Positions 22,654-36,000 of a stretch of 64,000 nucleotides of DNA are shown piece by piece; positions within the stretch are counted from its first letter, which is position 1; each line of letters starts with the position of its first letter. The position numbers were made by a program, and so were the translations under genes. Source of the DNA: Pegoplata infirma (Eukaryota > Arthropoda > Insecta > Diptera > Anthomyiidae); contig OY992537.1 in NCBI GenBank assembly GCA_963921195.1, positions 145,028,275 through 145,092,274 of the forward strand, read 5' to 3'. The notes beneath the pieces were generated by a model that ran no database searches, was not told where the DNA came from, and was given only the letters and a program-made list of their open reading frames with translations.

Positions 22654-24326
22654 AATACTGAATATATAACAAAATACTGAAAAGATGGGAAGAGTATTTC
22701 AGTGGATTGTTAAACATCCCAGAACAAATGAGTGTAGCAGCCAATGAATTAAATATAGTGTATGATCAAATCTCAACACATGATACCTTGCCAACCATGC
22801 AAGAAGTCGAAAAAGCGATATCGCAAATAAAAAATAATAAAGCCCCCGGGGATGATGGCCTAGTTGTAGAACTATTTAAGAATGCTGGTACTGAATTTAT
22901 AAAGCAAATGCACAGTTTAATAACCACAATATGGATTACCGAAAAGCTGCCGGATGATTGGCAACGAGGCATAATAATCCCAATTCATAAGAAAGGAAAT
23001 AAAATGAAATGCGAGAATTATCGAGGAATTACTCTACTGAACACCCCATACAAAATCCTGTCAAACATCATCAACAACAGACTGACAGTAGTATCGGAGA
23101 CTATTTTAGGTGAATACCAGTGCGGGTTCAGGCCTAATCGATCCACAACGGACCAAATATTCCTACTCAGGCACACAATGGAGAAAGGCTACGAATATCA
23201 ACGTGATCTACATATACTAATGATAGACTTTAAACAAGCATTTGATTCTATAAACCGAAAACTTCTTGAACCAATGTTTATAAATATGGGAATCCCCCAG
23301 AAATTAACAAGAATGGTTGCGCTGACGCTTAAAAACACAACATGCAAGGTAGCTATACAAAACAACCTTTCATCGGAGTTCGAGATAACCTCAGGAGTCA
23401 GGCAAGGTGATGCTCTCTCAACAACAATTTTTAATTTAACCCTCAACCAGGCAATATCCAGCTTAGACAGAGGAGGACACATATTCTCAAGATCTACAAT
23501 AATGTGTGCCTATGCAGATGATATTGCGCTAATATCCCAAAGTATGCGTGATCTGGAAGAAAATTTTTCTATATTGGAAGCGGAAACAAGAAAGCTGGGT
23601 CTGATAATAAATGAAAGTAAAACCAAATATATATATATGACACGGAATCAACAAATAAATATACACCCATCAATTACGCTAAATGACTACACGTTCGAAA
23701 GGGTTAACAGCTTTAAGTACCTCGGCACTCTAATCAATGGTAACAATGATATGCATCTATCGATAAGCGACCGCATCCAAGCCGCCCAAAAAACTTTTTA
23801 TGCACACCTCAAGCTTTTCAAATCAAAAGCAATCTCCCGAGCAGTGAAAATACGACTGTACAAAACTGTAGTACTCCCAGTACTTACATACAGCTGTGAA
23901 ACGTGGGCAATGACTTCAACAGATGAGGAAAAGTTAAGAATATTCGAACGGAAGATGATAAGAAAAATTTATGGGCCAAAAAGGGGGGAAGACGGCAGTT
24001 TCATAATGCGTAATAACCATGAAATTAACCAAATACTTGAAGGGAAGAATGTTGTTAAGCTTATAAAGGCCCAGAGGCTGCAGTGGGCAGGCCACGTGGC
24101 TAGAATGCCAGAAGATAGAGCACAAAAGAAAATTCTTAACGCTATACCACACAGGACTAGAGCCAGAGGTAAACCTAGATCAAGATGGCTTAATGGTGTA
24201 GAGGATGACTGCAAAAAAAGCGGTATAAGTAACTGGAAGAACTCGGCGAAAAATAAATCTGAATGGAAACAAATTGTGAACAAGGTTAAGGCCCACCCCG
24301 GGCTGTAACACCAACAGATGATGATG
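22654..24326 (+). mobile_element. 5'-truncated LINE (RTE-like) insertion
   Basis: A non-LTR retrotransposon copy in hAT element Q. It is flanked by a 12-bp duplication ATAATATAATGA (22642-22653 and 24327-24338) and ends in an ATGATGATG tail rather than poly-A, as in RTE-type elements. 5' truncation removed the endonuclease and N-terminal part. The remaining frame is open, which suggests a fairly young insertion. Confidence 0.83.
22662..24308 (+). CDS. LINE reverse transcriptase, 5'-truncated but open
   Basis: Non-LTR retrotransposon polymerase that would prime cDNA at nicked chromosomal DNA. The frame is open from 22662 to the stop at 24306-24308 (about 548 codons) and starts in the conserved segment upstream of RT (KRWEEYF at about 22680-22700). 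Counting codons from 22707, RT blocks appear in order: NYRGI 104-108, FRPNRST 141-147, DFKQAFD 174-180 (catalytic Asp 174), GVRQGDALS 230-238, YADD 269-272 (catalytic Asp pair). The C-terminal part has the ETWAMT, QWAGHVARM and GKPRSRW segments common to arthropod RTE-like proteins. No start codon with context is expected because the copy is truncated; no stop or frameshift was found. The RTE assignment is from memory of family features; a CR1/Jockey-type relative is less likely. Confidence 0.85.
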   Translation: MYNKILKRWEEYFSGLLNIPEQMSVAANELNIVYDQISTHDTLPTMQEVEKAISQIKNNKAPGDDGLVVELFKNAGTEFIKQMHSLITTIWITEKLPDDWQRGIIIPIHKKGNKMKCENYRGITLLNTPYKILSNIINNRLTVVSETILGEYQCGFRPNRSTTDQIFLLRHTMEKGYEYQRDLHILMIDFKQAFDSINRKLLEPMFINMGIPQKLTRMVALTLKNTTCKVAIQNNLSSEFEITSGVRQGDALSTTIFNLTLNQAISSLDRGGHIFSRSTIMCAYADDIALISQSMRDLEENFSILEAETRKLGLIINESKTKYIYMTRNQQINIHPSITLNDYTFERVNSFKYLGTLINGNNDMHLSISDRIQAAQKTFYAHLKLFKSKAISRAVKIRLYKTVVLPVLTYSCETWAMTSTDEEKLRIFERKMIRKIYGPKRGEDGSFIMRNNHEINQILEGKNVVKLIKAQRLQWAGHVARMPEDRAQKKILNAIPHRTRARGKPRSRWLNGVEDDCKKSGISNWKNSAKNKSEWKQIVNKVKAHPGL

Positions 24327-25287
24327 ATAATATAATGAGTTAAGATATGTATTGACTTTACAAAGTTTTTTAGAAACACTAACATAACTTAGCGGTACTA
24401 CCATAATCAGTTTGTCTATATGTTGGTATGTCAATATCAATATATCACCGAGTTCCGGATATTTATTTTTTTTTAATTTGGCACCTTGGAGTGCTATGGC
24501 AAAGCGTTTTTATTTTAAGTAACTTTTTGAAATTGTTGAAATCGGAATTGGCTAAATCAGCCCAAATGAATATGTTAGGACAGATGCCTAAATTTATTAG
24601 TAATTGTGTTCTTTAAACAATTCAATAAAAACAAATTTTGAAATAAAATCTCTACGGATTTCATCTCTCAACTGCAAAGGATTTAAATTTATTTGTTACT
24701 TTATTTGTCCAATAAACCAAACAATATCGTTGAAATATCGAAGCAATATTACCTAAAAGTCACATATTATACAAAACAGTATTTTTTTTATTATAAAGTG
24801 TACCATGAAAACATGATATCGTTTTCGCTATCGAAAATCCTGTCATGACGATAGTAATATCGCCTTATTTTAGATTTTATGGAAAAACCATCGTTATTCC
24901 TAGCGATAACCATATCGTTTCGGTAGGAAATTACGAAATCATTTTCGCTGTCGAAGTTTCCAGCGAAATTGGGCGGTAGTAAAATCACTAAAACTTTGGA
25001 ATGGTATCAAAATTTTATTAAATGGGATATGGTAAAAAGTGGCATACAGATGATACTATTTTCGCTATCACTTATCGATTTTGGGTTTATTGGGCTATGA
25101 CTTTTTTGTAAAAATATTATTTAGTTTACTTTATTTTTAAACTGAAGAATAAAAACCGAAAAACCGGTTTAACCGGTTTTTTTGCTAAAACCGAAACCGG
25201 AAACCGGTTTTCAAAAATTAGCTTTTTCGAATAAACCGAAAACCGGTTTTTGAAAATGGACGGTTTTTTGAATACACTAATATGGAT

Positions 25288-27469
25288 GTTTCTTGTTATT
25301 CGTAGGATAATTGGCATTTCTGATGACCTGAACGAGGTTCGATTCGAACTGCGCATCAAGTTGAGGAGATCGAAATCGTCTTATCATTCGGAATTTTAAA
25401 CGACCAATTTTGCTATTGGCCATGTATTTTTTCTTCATGGAGTGAAGATTTTTGGAATTCAGGAAAATAATTTTAACCCTGCCAAGGTGCCTGGATATTG
25501 GAAAAATATTTTGATCAACAAGGGAATTGAATCGAGCTTGGAAATATTTCTTTTGGAAAAATGTGTTGGGAGTAAGGATCTCATCCCAATCATTAAGCTC
25601 TATATAAAACTTCTGTATAATTATAGGATCGAATGGCTTGCCATGCTGAGAGAAATTTTCTCTTTTGGAGATCTGACCGGATTTCGGAATAAGTTTTAAA
25701 CTGATATTGGAAGAAATCGGCGGAGCATTAGAACGGATTAGAAACATTAACGCTTTGTTATTATCCTCACCAAAATTATGAATATCGGAGCACAGAAAAC
25801 TGTGAGGCAAAATATCGGAAAATGATTCTTTGCAAATAAATGGTTCCTTATTAAATGAGTGTCCTACATAGTTCGGAACGCTAGTAGGTATTTTCGTACA
25901 ATTGATTTCTCCGGGAGTTTGGAACGATTTTGTTTGCAAAGTAGGAGCCTATAACAGTAAATGTTTCTGTTCTTGGCTCACAATATAGAATTTTATATCG
26001 CGTATCCTTTGAGAATCTACTTTTTGTAAGGATATATTCGATAAAAAATTTGGATCAAACAAAATCAGTCGATATGTCTTCAGAGTATCTTTATTAGAAC
26101 CACTTTCTTGGCTTAAAATGGATAAATTACCATGGTGACCTAGACCACTTAAGCATGAAGATGAATCACTAAATACTACAAATAATATTGTAGTTGCGCT
26201 TTTCGGTTGAATAACAGCATGTGGAAACAAATAATGCCATGAAGCTATGGAACAACTAGAAGTGTTGGAATAATCCGGAGGCTTGGAATAATATGTGCAT
26301 TTGTCGCGTTCTGCTTCAAAAATATTAGAAATAAATAACAGAATATGCTCGATTGTAAAAATCTGTGTCAACGAACTCATTTTAGGCTGACCGATTCTCA
26401 ATTGATAAATGTGTTCCTTTGCTACTCGAGTCAAATAAATAAAATCATTTTTATCTCTCACTGTGGTATTCACGAACAAATTTTGGCTTAATTTTTCGGA
26501 TTGTGTGGGTGTGTTCTTCCTAGGAAGATTCTCCACCCCCCAACAACGTGAAATGTCTTGGGACGACAATATTTTACAGCCAAATGAAGCCACTGTGGAA
26601 CAAGAGAGTGTTGATGCGGAAGAAACTATGTCAGAACACTTGTTATATTGAGCACAAGCTGTTGGAATTTCAGAAAAATAAGAAGAGCCGACGGAATTTG
26701 GTGGAGGATTACCAGCCAAACGAGATAAAACTTGTACAGTTGCAGATGTCTTAGCGTCATCATGGAACTCGAAAGAATGCACATATGAACGAATTTGTTT
26801 ATCCTTGGCAAGAATACAACTATTTAACTGGAAAACTTGAGCTATTGTGCTCTCGAACGAAAGTTGGAATGAAATAAATAGCAGCTCGGAAAAAGTGAAT
26901 GATTTAATACGATCTAAATGAAACGTATTAGCAAAAGCTGTACCTAGTAGTATACCGCTGGAACTGGATGTAAAACGAGAGTGAATTTTCTCGGCAGCCT
27001 CATTTTCAGTGGACTGTATTTGCAGAGAATTGGATTCATGATCGAATGAAGCTGAGTTCGAATACAATTTGGAATTGGTATCACTACTAGACTGCTTTAT
27101 AGGAATAGAACTAGGACTATCTTTATGGAGTAGAATATTATGGCGTTTGCCACACGTAGAACAACTATTTTTACTTGTGCAGTTTCTAACGCCATGGATT
27201 TTGGAGAAACAATTGAGACATAAACGGTGCTTTTTAATTTCGGATATTCTTTGATCATAATTCATGTTTATTAACCGTGGACATTGACGAACCATATGAG
27301 ATCCACGACATAATGGACAAATTGGACCAGATAATCTGGATTTCGAGATCGAATCTAATCGACGTGCATCGATTGCACCGAAATAATCCATTGGATCGAG
27401 ATTATCAATGAAATCATCGTTGGATTCGACGAAATCATCTTCTATGCTAGTGAATTTATCAAAGTACAT
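25288..27469 (-). pseudogene. gag-pol: BEL/Pao gag-pol remnant of element P (nucleocapsid, protease-RT)
   Basis: Structural and polymerase polyprotein of P on the minus strand. From the ATG at 27467-27469, residues 51-63 (CX2CX3HX4C), 84-97 (CX2CX4HX4C) and 103-115 (CX2CX3HX4H) form the zinc-knuckle series typical of BEL/Pao Gag. Only about 50 residues precede them, so the N-terminal Gag is missing. Downstream, weakly conserved stretches follow BEL/Pao order: the pre-RT linker (ENLPRKN near 26530), the RT entry (FPHAVIQP near 26210) and the post-RT segment ending in DWDE (near 25590). A single TAG at 25949-25951 interrupts the frame, which then continues to element Q's insertion. The RT catalytic YVDD region is not recognisable, so it is inactive. 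Family call good; the detailed domain map is approximate. Confidence 0.8.
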
Positions 27470-29475
27470 TTCGAAACCAATTTAAAAAAATGAATGTGAT
27501 CGGAAAAAAGTATTTTTCAACTCGAAAAGTAAAAAATGAATTTTGATCAGGATTAAATTTTATGTCACAATTGGAGACTCAGGAGCGAGATGGAAAGAAA
27601 CGGAAAAGAAAACAATATCATTTAAAAAGTTCGAAATTTGGAATATTTTTGGTTGAAAATTAAAATTGAAAACCAAAAATGAACTATCTATGTATGGAAA
27701 AACTAACTAAAGAGTCGACAAAGCACACGAAATCTTGATAAAAAATATTTTTGGTTGAAAATGAAAGTTGAACCAAAAATTAACTATATATGGAACAATA
27801 ACTAAAAGGTCGACAAAACACAAGAAATCTTCTTGAATGAAAAATAATTGTGGTTGAAAATTAAAATTGAAAACCAAAAAAAACGAACTATACTGTTTGA
27901 CAAGAAAAGTATTCTATCCCAAATTGGACAAAATACTGCAAAAACCAGGAAATTTTAAGCAACACAAAAAAAGAACCAGAAATTTGCTTGAAAATTTAGA
28001 TGTCAAACAGTTATTTTGGAAAAAAAAAAGAATTTTGAATCCAGAAACTAGAAGTTTGTTCAAAAATACTGGAAAAAGAATTTTGAATCGAGAAACTAGA
28101 AGTTTGTTCAAAAACCTGGAAATTTTCCAAAATCTTCAAGAAAGATATTGCAAAATAAACATTTTTCAATGGACAGAAAATGTTGGATGTAAGGATTGTC
28201 GACCTATAGAAACGAAAAAAATGTTTGGGAAAATTTATCAAGAGAGATATCTATGTGTAAAGAGTTGAACATTTTCCCCGATGGAAAAACGATAATGTTT
28301 AGGAAAACTTTTACTGATAGGGATGGTAAGTTCTTCCTAGGAAGATTCTCCACCCCGCAAAAATGTAAAATCTATTTGGAAAAGTAAAGCCGGAAAGATG
28401 CTCTAATAGCTTTGGAACCATCTATTGCAGTTACAATAGTTCATTGGAAAAACAAATTAAAAAATAAGTTTTTAATTGCATAAGTTTAAATTTCAAAAGA
28501 TTTGAATGTAATTTTATTGCATGAAACTCTAAAGTTGTCTTAAATTTTGAATCTTGAATTTATGCACGGAAAAATATCTGACTTTATAAAAAAGTTTTGG
28601 ACAAAATGTAAAAGGAACACTTATATTTATCTCAGAAATGAATTTTTTTTTTTTGATAAATTTTGATTTTTCACTTTGCCCTTTTAATTTTCAGCAAGCT
28701 ATACAATTTATGAATATGCCCCTTTCTATTTCAGCGTACGATATATACTTTTATTCTTCCAAAAGTATAACAAATTTGGGAATTTTGGGGATTTTACAAA
28801 TTATTTTTTGGGGATTCCCAAATTGTTAAATCTGGCAGCACCGGTTGAAATCACTGGAATATCAGTGAATGAATTATATAAAAAAATAATGAAAATGGGT
28901 AAAAATACTTATTTACTTTTACGGAAAGGAAAAAATGCTCATAAAAAGGGAAAGCAAAAAATGTCTTGTTGGTTGAATTTTATTTTTCTCTTGTTTGTAA
29001 AAATGTTAACTTTAACTACGAATCAAAAATAAAATTACACGAATGATAGTGATTAAGGATACCCAAGATATGTCAATAATCGGTGTGTACTACAAAAATA
29101 AAAAGAAAATCGACATTTTATATTACTATTTTCAAATTTTGGAAACTTCTATACATTTTTGATTTAATTATTCTGGAATATTTAATACATTTTCATTGCT
29201 AAAATGGACAAGGTTGCGAATAATTAAAGGGAAAATTACACACCGAGGGTCTCGGTCCGAGACTTGAAATTGATAAGGCCGTCTTAATTATGAATTTTAT
29301 GAAATTAGTAATGTATTTTAATTGTTGAACAATTTAACAAATACCCAATTTTTTCAGAGTAAAACCAAGAAAGATTTGAAAAGGAACCAACATTGTTTTT
29401 GGTTGTGGGTAATTACATTTGTACCAAAAAATAGTACTGTTGTGTCGCTATTTCCAACACTATGTAAGTCTGTGT
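27470..29475 (-). other. Upstream/leader sequence of P gag with short tandem repeats
   Basis: No gene recognised. Three diverged units of about 100 bp start near 27641, 27746 and 27841 (TTGGTTGAAAATTAAAATTG ... AGTCGACAAAGCACACG). A 49-bp unit occurs twice at 28029-28125 (AATTTTGAATCCAGAAACTA). A 26-bp phrase containing TTCCTAGGAAGATTCTCC at 28331-28356 duplicates one inside the pol remnant at 26516-26541. The missing N-terminal gag should lie here but was not identified. Confidence 0.5.
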
Positions 29476-30464
29476 CGGGGATGGAAAGTCGGATTTTCAA
29501 AATGGTACTATATATACAAAAAGTATTTTCTCAAACATGAAGATACTGAAATAGATTATTTAAAAAATGTTGTAAGATCGATGGTCTGTAATTGATTTAT
29601 ATTCAAATGTGATGTGTAGAAAAGATCGAACTCACATCGTAATTATTGGTTAAGTAAAATTTAAGATTTCTACGTTAAACGTGAGAAAAAAAATTAAAAT
29701 ATTTCTTCATTCGATTGAAGTTTATTTGATCCATGAAGAAACCTCTGATTCTGAACTTTTACTTGTAGAAAATATGAATTAAAGCTTTTTATTTAAAAGC
29801 TATTTTGTTTATTAAAATATTGAGTAAATTTTCATATAAAAAATACTATTGAATATTTTATTCAATTAAAATGTGATTCACACTCAATCATTGGTACTAA
29901 TTGAAGCTCGGTGAGTATTGGTATAGGCGTTATTTAGATTTTTCAATCTTTTTCTTCTGTAGATTTTGTTGGAAATATCAACAAAAAATGATTAGTATCG
30001 AAATTGAACCTAATCTGGAGTGAAAAAGTGCAGTACTGAAGAAAAGTACTAAGGTACTGACATTGTCATCCCTGTTTTTTAGTATGACATCAGGGATGGG
30101 GAGTCGGAATTTCGAATTGGTACTTTTTGTAACAAGAATGTACGAAGTGTAAATAGTCAATATAATTGTTGTAAATCGAGGTTATGATTATAAATCAATA
30201 TGTTAACGTACGATACATCAGTTGCTAAAGTTGACTCTTATTGACCATGATTGATGTCATAATGGAAATAGTTTTTCATTTGGTCCAAATTGTAGTGTTC
30301 TATGAATAGTAACCGTAAATTCCAAGACATTAAAAAACTTTAGAACTACTTTTGTTGCAAAAATATTTTTAAATTTTATAAAATTTCATTTTGATATTGT
30401 CAAAAAAACATTGAACAAATGATTGTTGTTTAAATGGTACTAAATCTGAAGTGAAAGTTAAAGT

Positions 30465-32901
30465 CAGGCTTTAAAAACTGCGAATAACTATCGTAGTTTG
30501 TAGTTTAGTTTATTTCTACTACACGAACATTGCACTAGCTTGAGAAAAACTAACTGCACAATTTTTTCTTTGCACACATAGTGTAGTTTTTGTTTTTGAT
30601 AAACTAACAGTTATTCCTATTGCTACTGCTCACATAGGCAACAAAAAACAAAACTACACTAGCAGTGGAAGTTAAAAAGTTGAATGTTGTGCTGACCTCC
30701 ACTAGTAGTTTTTACTTCGTGAAAAAAGTGCACAACTTCGTAAAAGATTATAAACTGTTAGTCTTTCGTTTATTCACTACGCAACAGCTAAACATATAAC
30801 TACATTGGGACTGTTAAATTGAATTTAATGTACTTGTTTGACAAAAATAACATGATTTGTATAAGAATAATATATTTTTAAAAACGCAATAACGCGAAAA
30901 TAAATTAATGGACGCATATTTTTTTTATTATTTTTTTAAGCAAAAATTAATGAAATAAATTTGAATAATTTATTTATGAGTATTTAATATTATAATTGTA
31001 TATTTTGTGAAAAATCAAAGCAGAGCTTGAAAAGAATCAATTCTAAAATTAAAACAGAAAAACGTATTCAAAGGTTTAAAACAATACAGGTTTTTATTTG
31101 TATGAATAAATTACAAAAAATAAATACATACTTGTAATTGCACTTTTTTATTTCACTTAGAAGGCGGGCTTAGTTGTTTTTTTGCACGTTCTTTACAGTA
31201 TCACAAAAGAAGCCGTACTGAAACTTCGTGTTAATCCTTTCTCTTTTATTTTTACCTCCACATATTTGGTAATCCCGTGATAAAAAAAGGACTAATTTAT
31301 GTACAATACTGTTAGATGTAATAACAATCTACCTGATTTTTTATTAGTTCATTAAAAAAAAATCAAACAAGGTTGTATGTTTATGCATATATTTGCTTGT
31401 CAAAATATTGGGATTTCCCACGAATGATATGAATGAGGATAAATTATGTAAAAAAGAAAACTACCTGCTAGTGATCAGATCATTGGCAAACGATGGAAAG
31501 GGTTAATATATTTTTAAATATGCATGACAGCTGGACAGACATTGCATATAAGATCATAGAAGGTTTTATAGCTTTGTTTTGAATACACAGGTAAAATTAA
31601 TGCCCTAATGTTCTGAAACGCAACGAGCCGCGTTATAAAAACTTTAATGCAATTTATTGTTGTAACTATAAATCTCACACAGAAATTTTGACAATGCGGT
31701 AAATAAAAATTCACAGAAGAAGAAATTTTGGATAAAAGATTTTTTCGTACCTAATGGTAAGAAACTCGTTCTTAGTGAACAGTAAATAATATTAAACACA
31801 AAAAATCATAATAAATACATATTTATAACATTTTTAAATACGAATAACCTACAAATATTCTTTTTCGTGGTATTTGGATACACTATTATAATACTACTAT
31901 AATTTAATTCATTGAAAATTAATACCTTAAACTTTAATTCAGTACTACTACTACGAAATAATGAATTCATTATACAGAAGCTCTGTTTTTTAATGCCATA
32001 TTAGTTTTAGATTATTTGTCCCTTTTCAATTTTAAATTAAAATTTAGTTTAATTATTTTTTTTTTTAATTAAATTTTGGTTTTAATATAATTTGTTTTAC
32101 AAAATTTTTTATTTTATTCAAATAATGTATTCAAATTGACAAATTAAATTTAAAGAATTTATTCAGACATGAATTAATTAAATAATTACAATTAATTAAA
32201 TAATTGAATTAAATTTTCGAAGGTCAGTCTGAAACAATTAAAACAAAAATTAAATTTTTAATTTCAAAAGATTTTCTACTTATATACATTCGATTAGATT
32301 TCTACTTATATAATAAAAATTATTTACCTACTCCAAACATATTAATTAATTTATAAAATAAAAATTATCAATATAAGTTTATTAAAAATATTTTTTAAAA
32401 TACGTTCAAAAAGACTACTAATTTCAAAAGAAATTTTAATAAATATTGTAGACATTGATAAAAATACCAAAACATTTTATTTTCTTTTATATACATACAT
32501 ACATATGTATACTGAAAAAATTCTTACAACAACTAAAAACACCACACATTTCTTTTGTGTCGTCTGAAGTCATTGTTAAGTTTTTTTTAAAGACCCAACA
32601 AAAACTCTCGTTATCTTCGTTTCACTAATAGTTATTGCTTCGTGTTTCTGAGAATGACTACTGTCTTGTGTGTTGTTTTCAACTGCTGGCTTTTTTTCAA
32701 AAATTAAAACTACAACAAAACTATCAACTGAGGATTTTAACAATTTCAAAAAAAAACTACTGCTATAACTACACTACCAAAATGTGCGTGTAGTAGTAGC
32801 AGTAGCAAGTGAACGACTCTGGGTTTTGTTCATTTTTAAAACTACACTATTCGTTGATTTCAGTTACTAATGCTTCTGGCAGTTTAGTTATTCTAACCCT
32901 G
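30465..32901. mobile_element. hAT-like element N
   Basis: Ends CAGGCTTTAAAAACTG and (complement) CAGGGTTAGAATAACTA; exact 8-bp TSD GTTAAAGT (30457-30464 and 32902-32909). Subterminal stretches repeat ACTACAC/GTAGTTT motifs on both strands (30490-30800 and 32690-32890). The interior is AT-rich with no coding region found. Confidence 0.8.
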
Positions 32902-33047
32902 GTTAAAGTACCAGAAAATGTACTAAAGTTCTGATATTATCATCACTGGTTTTTAGTAGGAGATCAGGGATGATATGCTGGAATTTTGTAGTGGTACTTT
33001 TTGGAAATCGACGGTACTAAAACTTAATTGTTCAGTATATAATTTTT

Positions 33048-36000
33048 CAAGGATGGGTACCAATTCGATAAAAGTATTGGTATTGGTATTGGTTTTTAAA
33101 ATTATATTAGTATTGGTATGGGTATTGGTTTTCATTTTTTGTTGAATTGGTATAGGTTTCGGTATTGGTTTTGAATTATTTAGGTATTGGGTATTGGTAT
33201 TGGTTTTAGCCTCGAATCGGTATCGGTTTTTAATAAGTATTGGTATTTATCTTATAGCGCGTTTACATTGGATTTCTAATCTAGTAAATTGCGATTTTAA
33301 TCTACTTTGCAATCTGTACCGTTTACATTGGCATTTTTTACATTTGAGAAGATTAGGATTGGCATTTATAACAACAAGTTGGTAATAAATGTGTGTGACT
33401 GCGTCAAAAGACAGCGACGGTAATAAGTCGTCGTATGATTAACAAGGACAGTGACGGCGTTTACAAATAACAATGACGGCGGCATACACATACTTGGCGG
33501 CGTCATCAAAACGCCAGGCTTTGTGTCGGTGTTTTTCAGTGTTGGAAAATGCAAATAATAGAAATACAGAGTTGTATCTAACTTTACCAGATTGCGTTTG
33601 CCGATTAGAGTCTAAACTACTAGATTGAAAAAAATAAATTTGTATGGGCAATCTAATAGATTGAAACTGGATTGGAGCCACAATCTACTTTAAGCTAGCT
33701 TAGAGGACCAGTGTAAACGCACTATTATATCGGTTTTAATATTTGTATGCAAAAGGTTTTGTCGTTAATATTAATTTATTTAACGTAAGTCGTTCTTCTG
33801 TCTGCCCCACAGTGCACAGTGCGAGATGGTAGGTTTTTTGGCCAAAAGTCTCTACAGGTCGTAAATGTTAACCGGTTTTTCTGAAATTAAGAATATAAGC
33901 TTATATTAAGGTAATAAATAAGTGCTTTGAAAGTTTTTGAAATCGGACCTACAAGGAATCTATTTCAGGATGGACACTTCATTGTTAATAAAATTTACAG
34001 ATGTTATAGATAACACAAATGAAGAGAAACTTGTCTTTTGTTTATGTATTTGAATTAGAGATGGTCTGTGGTCCCGTAATTTGCGTGACTCAAAAAACCA
34101 CGTGATTCAGGCGTGAGCGATTTTTATTTAAATCGCGTAATTATAGAGCGATTTTCACTTTAGTACTATATTAGGGTAATAAATAAGTGACTTGAAACTT
34201 TTTGAAATCGGACCTACAAGGAAACTATTTCAGGGTGGACACTTAATTTTTTACAAAATTTTTCAGATGTTATAGATGAATCAAATGAAGAGACACTTGC
34301 CATTTTTTAAGTATTTGAATTGGAGATGGTCTCTGGTCCCGTGATTCACGCGTGAGCGTCAGTGATTTTCATTTAAATCATTTGGTTATAGAGTGATTTT
34401 CATTTAAGTCAAGTGACTATATTAAGGTAACAAATAAGTGCCTTGAAACTTTTTGGATTCAGACCTACAAGGAAACTTTTTCAAGGGTGGACACTTCATT
34501 TTAAATAAAATTTACAGATGTTATAGATTAAACGAATGAAAAGACACTTGTCTCTTGTTTATGTATTTGAATTGGAGATGGTCGCTGGTCCTGTGATTTG
34601 CGTGACTCAAAAAAGTGATTTTCATTTAAATCACGTGATTGTGAGTTGAAAAATTCTAAGTGAGTGTCTAGAGAGTGAGTTGAATTTTTGCGTGAGGGAT
34701 GTTTTTTTTTTTTGAAAAACCCCTTTTAAAAAAAAAAAATATTTTTTAGCAGTATTTGCATTCAGAATTAAGTCAAACTTTTAACTAAATAGTACATGCT
34801 TAACCCATTTTGGACAAAGATTATTTTTCTTTTTTTTGGAGAAATGTACCTATTTAGTAAAATTAGCACCGGATGATCTCAAAACTCTTGTAAAAAAAAT
34901 TGTATTGTTCCGTTATTCCAGAAAAGCCTGTATTTCAACTTTTTATGCAATTTTAGTATTTGGATTTATTTGCTTTTTTATTAATTTATTTCGTTATTTT
35001 CAAAATAAATAGTTTCAAAATGTTTCAATTAGTGGAATTTGATAATAAATTAAATCTAAAAAAAATAATATTAATTAATAAAAAAAATTAAAGCCTAAAA
35101 TAAAAAATGCTAATTTTTCGTTTTTGCTTGAAACAATTTCTGTGCTGATGCACATTGCATTTAATGCACATATAAATTCCGGTGGTCAAGGGGAGATATT
35201 TTTTAATTGCAGAAAGATGAGACTTAACATTTGTAACAAAATATACCTTTACTTCATCCTTTTCATACATAAATAAATATTTTTTTGAAAAAGGTGATCG
35301 AAATGGGTTATCATGCAGGGGGCCCCTTTTTCGATTTTAGATCTTTTGCCAATTGCGATTACACGGGTCAATTTTTTTCTTATATGGGGTTCACACTTAC
35401 GACCTTAAACAAGTTGTTTAACAAAACACCAGTAACAGAATAATAACGTAATGGATACAGAAAAAATAATTTTTTAAGCACGTAGCCCTTAAGCTCTCAA
35501 AAATTGGAAGTGTGAACTGCAAATTATGCGTTCTTTAATTCTTATATAATATGACTGTGCCTCTAATAAAACAATACATTTTTTTTTCTGGATTCTGGTG
35601 TTGTGACATAAAATTTTGTAACGTCTGCTTGATTAAAATTTTGGAATTTCCAAAAAAGGACATTAGTATTTTCAGTGACATGCAATGTACATATCAAATA
35701 TTATGACATGCAATGTACATATTAATATTAACAATGTTTGCAAAAGAAAAAATGTCATCACAGAAAAGGTCTAAATTTTTTAAGATCTACTTTTATTAGG
35801 GGTCATAAAACCGTGACAAAAAATATTTCTTTTATGTTTTTATGGCTTTTAAAATTCAAGTAGCTAACTCCTTTTTGTTATGTGACATTGCATGCATTCG
35901 TTAGTCAGGTAAAACCTAATAATATGATGGAAAGAAAATGTTCGACGTCACAATTAAAACAATCGAAAATAAGAATACAAAAAACCGAAACAAAACCGAT

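Larger units (their letters stand above)
22500..25279. mobile_element. hAT-like element Q with AACCGGTT arrays
   Basis: Inverted ends TAGAGTATTCAAAACCG and (complement) TAGTGTATTCAAAAAACCG; exact 8-bp TSD ATATGGAT (22492-22499 and 25280-25287). The palindrome AAACCGGTT is reiterated at 22510-22640 and 25150-25265. The interior is AT-rich with CGATATCG-like patches (24720-25080) and a nested LINE. No hAT transposase was seen. Confidence 0.86.

Noticed and set aside
25949..27469. Interpreting the minus-strand 506-codon frame as a host zinc-finger gene
   Set aside because: The zinc-knuckle spacing and the downstream linker and RT-like segments follow BEL/Pao order, and the frame lies between LTRs of the right type.
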